A DNA stretch of 7,749 bases from Actinomycetota bacterium (lineage in GTDB: Bacteria; Actinomycetota; Actinomycetes; Actinomycetales; Microbacteriaceae). This document shows positions 6,870 to 7,749 of the stretch, in pieces. The notes below the pieces were generated by a model. That model was not told the origin of the DNA. It saw only the letters and a list, made by a program, of their open reading frames with translations, and ran no database searches. The position numbers were made by a program, and so were the translations under genes. Each line of letters starts with the position of its first letter. Position 1 is the stretch's first letter. The DNA is taken from contig RHAS01000034.1 of the NCBI GenBank assembly GCA_010028615.1, positions 1-7,749 of the forward strand. The letters run 5' to 3'.

Positions 6870-7142
6870 GTGAAGATAATTGCTGTTTGTGGCATGGGTA
6901 TTGGCACCTCAGTGCTACTAAAAATGAACACCGAGAAGGTTCTTGAACTACTTGGAGTTCACGCTGAAGTCCAGGCTGCCGACATGGCTAAGGCCAAGCG
7001 CGAAGGCGCTGAAGCGGACATTATCTTGACCACCCCAGAACTTGTCTTTCAGCTTGAGCATATGCCCGGCATCATCGTGCCAATTGAGCACGTCTTTGAT
7101 CTAACTGAGATTAGACAAAAGCTCAGTAACGTCCTTAGTTAG
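6870..7142 (+). CDS. PTS EIIB component, ascorbate/SgaB-like
   Basis: This 90-aa cytosolic phosphocarrier is of the lactose/ascorbate EIIB fold. It has a beta strand (KIIAVC) followed by the P-loop-like CGMGIGTS with the phosphorylatable Cys7. Then come helix and strand segments including ADIILTTPEL and GIIVPIEHVFD. The start is a GTG at 6870. A TAA at 6867-6869 is immediately upstream in frame, and the next Met (residue 9) would cut off Cys7, so GTG is the only workable start. No clear ribosome site is visible, so translation may depend on coupling to the EIIA-encoding gene, which ends 9 nt earlier. Length matches stand-alone UlaB proteins (about 90-100 aa). The expected membrane partner EIIC is not in the window, so the transported sugar or regulatory target is unknown. 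The last 42 nt overlap the mutase gene on the other strand. Confidence 0.88.
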   Translation: MKIIAVCGMGIGTSVLLKMNTEKVLELLGVHAEVQAADMAKAKREGAEADIILTTPELVFQLEHMPGIIVPIEHVFDLTEIRQKLSNVLS

Positions 7143-7749
7143 TAGCGCTAACTTTTCTTTTGCGGCTGAGGAATCGTTTCCAACAACTTGCAGATAGCAC
7201 TTCAATTTAGGTTCAGTTCCGCTCGGGCGAATAATAACCCTAGAGCCATCGGCTAAATCTAGCCTTAGCCCATCGGTTGGTGGGAGCTGGCTTGAACCAA
7301 GGCTTAGATCAGTGAAACTGACTTCTTGCTCGACAAGTGTCGTTGGTGGGTTATCCCTGAGGGCTTTGATGAGAACTGCTATTTTGCTGACCTCGTCAAA
7401 GCGCATTGAAATTTGACCGGTGGCAAAGTGTCCGTATCGACCGCCTAGCTCTTCCAGTAAATCCAGAAGTGTTCTGCCATTTGCTAGCTCTCGTGCGGCT
7501 ATCTTCACTACTAGAAGGGCTGAACTAATGCCGTCTTTATCGGCAACATGCTCGGGGTCGATGCAATAGCCAAGCGCTTCTTCGTAGCCAAAGACCAAAC
7601 CCTCCACCTTGCTAATCCACTTAAACCCGGTAAGCGTAGTTTCGTATTTCAACCCGTAGTGGGAGGCAACTTTGCTTAGCGCTGAGCAGGAGACGATGCT
7701 CGAGGCTAAGGTTCCAGCTGATTTGGTTTTGGCAATCTCTTCAGCCAAA
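7101..7749 (-). CDS. Phospho-sugar mutase (phosphoglucomutase/phosphopentomutase-like), C-terminal part
   Basis: About 216 codons of an alpha-D-phosphohexomutase-superfamily enzyme are visible. The 5' part, including the phosphoserine loop and metal site, lies beyond the right edge. Domain 3 contains TLTGFKWIS and the sugar-recognition loop GYEEALGY (7566-7589), followed by DKDG (7530-7541). Domain 4 carries the phosphate-binding loop RPSGTEPK (7206-7229) and a normal C-terminal helix ending at the TAG at 7101-7103. The GYEEALGY/DKDG combination is the PgcA and human PGM2 type, which includes phosphopentomutases. In this setting the likely job is converting ribose-1- or deoxyribose-1-phosphate from nucleoside phosphorolysis into the 5-phosphate, although glucose-1-phosphate mutase activity is equally possible. 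It is convergent with the operon, not part of it, and overlaps the EIIB gene end by 42 nt. Confidence 0.9.
   Translation of the reverse strand, partial: LAEEIAKTKSAGTLASSIVSCSALSKVASHYGLKYETTLTGFKWISKVEGLVFGYEEALGYCIDPEHVADKDGISSALLVVKIAARELANGRTLLDLLEELGGRYGHFATGQISMRFDEVSKIAVLIKALRDNPPTTLVEQEVSFTDLSLGSSQLPPTDGLRLDLADGSRVIIRPSGTEPKLKCYLQVVGNDSSAAKEKLALLTKDVTELLSNLS
7137..7161 (+). terminator. Putative weak Rho-independent terminator of the salvage operon
   Basis: AGTTAG (7137-7142) can pair with CTAACT (7148-7153) around a 5-nt loop, followed by a T-rich run TTTTCTTTT (7153-7161). It starts at the EIIB stop codon and lies inside the mutase coding sequence of the opposite strand. The stem is only 6 bp and AT-rich, so efficiency is uncertain. 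A second pairing, CTAACTGAG (7101-7109) with CTTAGTTAG (7134-7142), 9 bp with one G-T wobble, could compete with it. Confidence 0.45.

Overview
The window holds most of a compact nucleoside uptake and salvage operon, all on the + strand from about 52 to 7142. The 3' part of a phospho-sugar mutase gene runs in from the right edge on the - strand. Moderate GC, very tight gene packing (ATGA and TAATG junctions, 2-nt spacers), an actinobacterial cytidine deaminase (CAEC zinc motif) and PTS EIIA/EIIB genes beside nucleoside genes suggest an actinobacterium. A small-genome aquatic Microbacteriaceae-type lineage is my best guess, but that is an inference from protein style and gene order. I saw no RNA genes, mobile elements, CRISPR arrays or long gene-free stretches.

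Layout. 52-1551: double-NBD ATPase of a nucleoside ABC importer (NupA/YufO type). 1548-2780 and 2780-4060: its two permeases (NupB/YufP and NupC/YufQ type). The matching BMP-type lipoprotein is not visible and probably lies to the left. 4063-4476: cytidine deaminase. 4479-5544: thymidine (pyrimidine-nucleoside) phosphorylase, broken by an internal loss of about 225 nt plus a frame change. 5559-6860: the N-terminal three-quarters of adenosine deaminase, joined in frame to a complete ascorbate-type PTS EIIA domain. 6870-7142: ascorbate-type PTS EIIB. 7137-7161: a likely weak operon terminator. 7749-7101 (-): C-terminal part of a phosphoglucomutase/phosphopentomutase-like enzyme, overlapping the EIIB gene tail to tail by 42 nt.

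How it works together. The ABC importer would bring in nucleosides. Cytidine deaminase and adenosine deaminase would make (deoxy)uridine and (deoxy)inosine. Nucleoside phosphorylase would release the base and pentose-1-phosphate, and the mutase could turn pentose-1-phosphate into pentose-5-phosphate. As written, two steps are compromised. The phosphorylase lacks its KHSTGG phosphate/nucleoside-binding segment. The deaminase lacks its C-terminal zinc-ligand Asp region.

The main point for a second look is that these two neighbouring genes each miss a block of similar size, roughly 70-80 codons. One loss is frame-shifting. The other precisely removes a gene end and creates an ADA-EIIA fusion. 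In addition, the PTS has IIA and IIB but no IIC in view. This is either real operon erosion and fusion or a recurrent assembly error; the sequence alone cannot decide.
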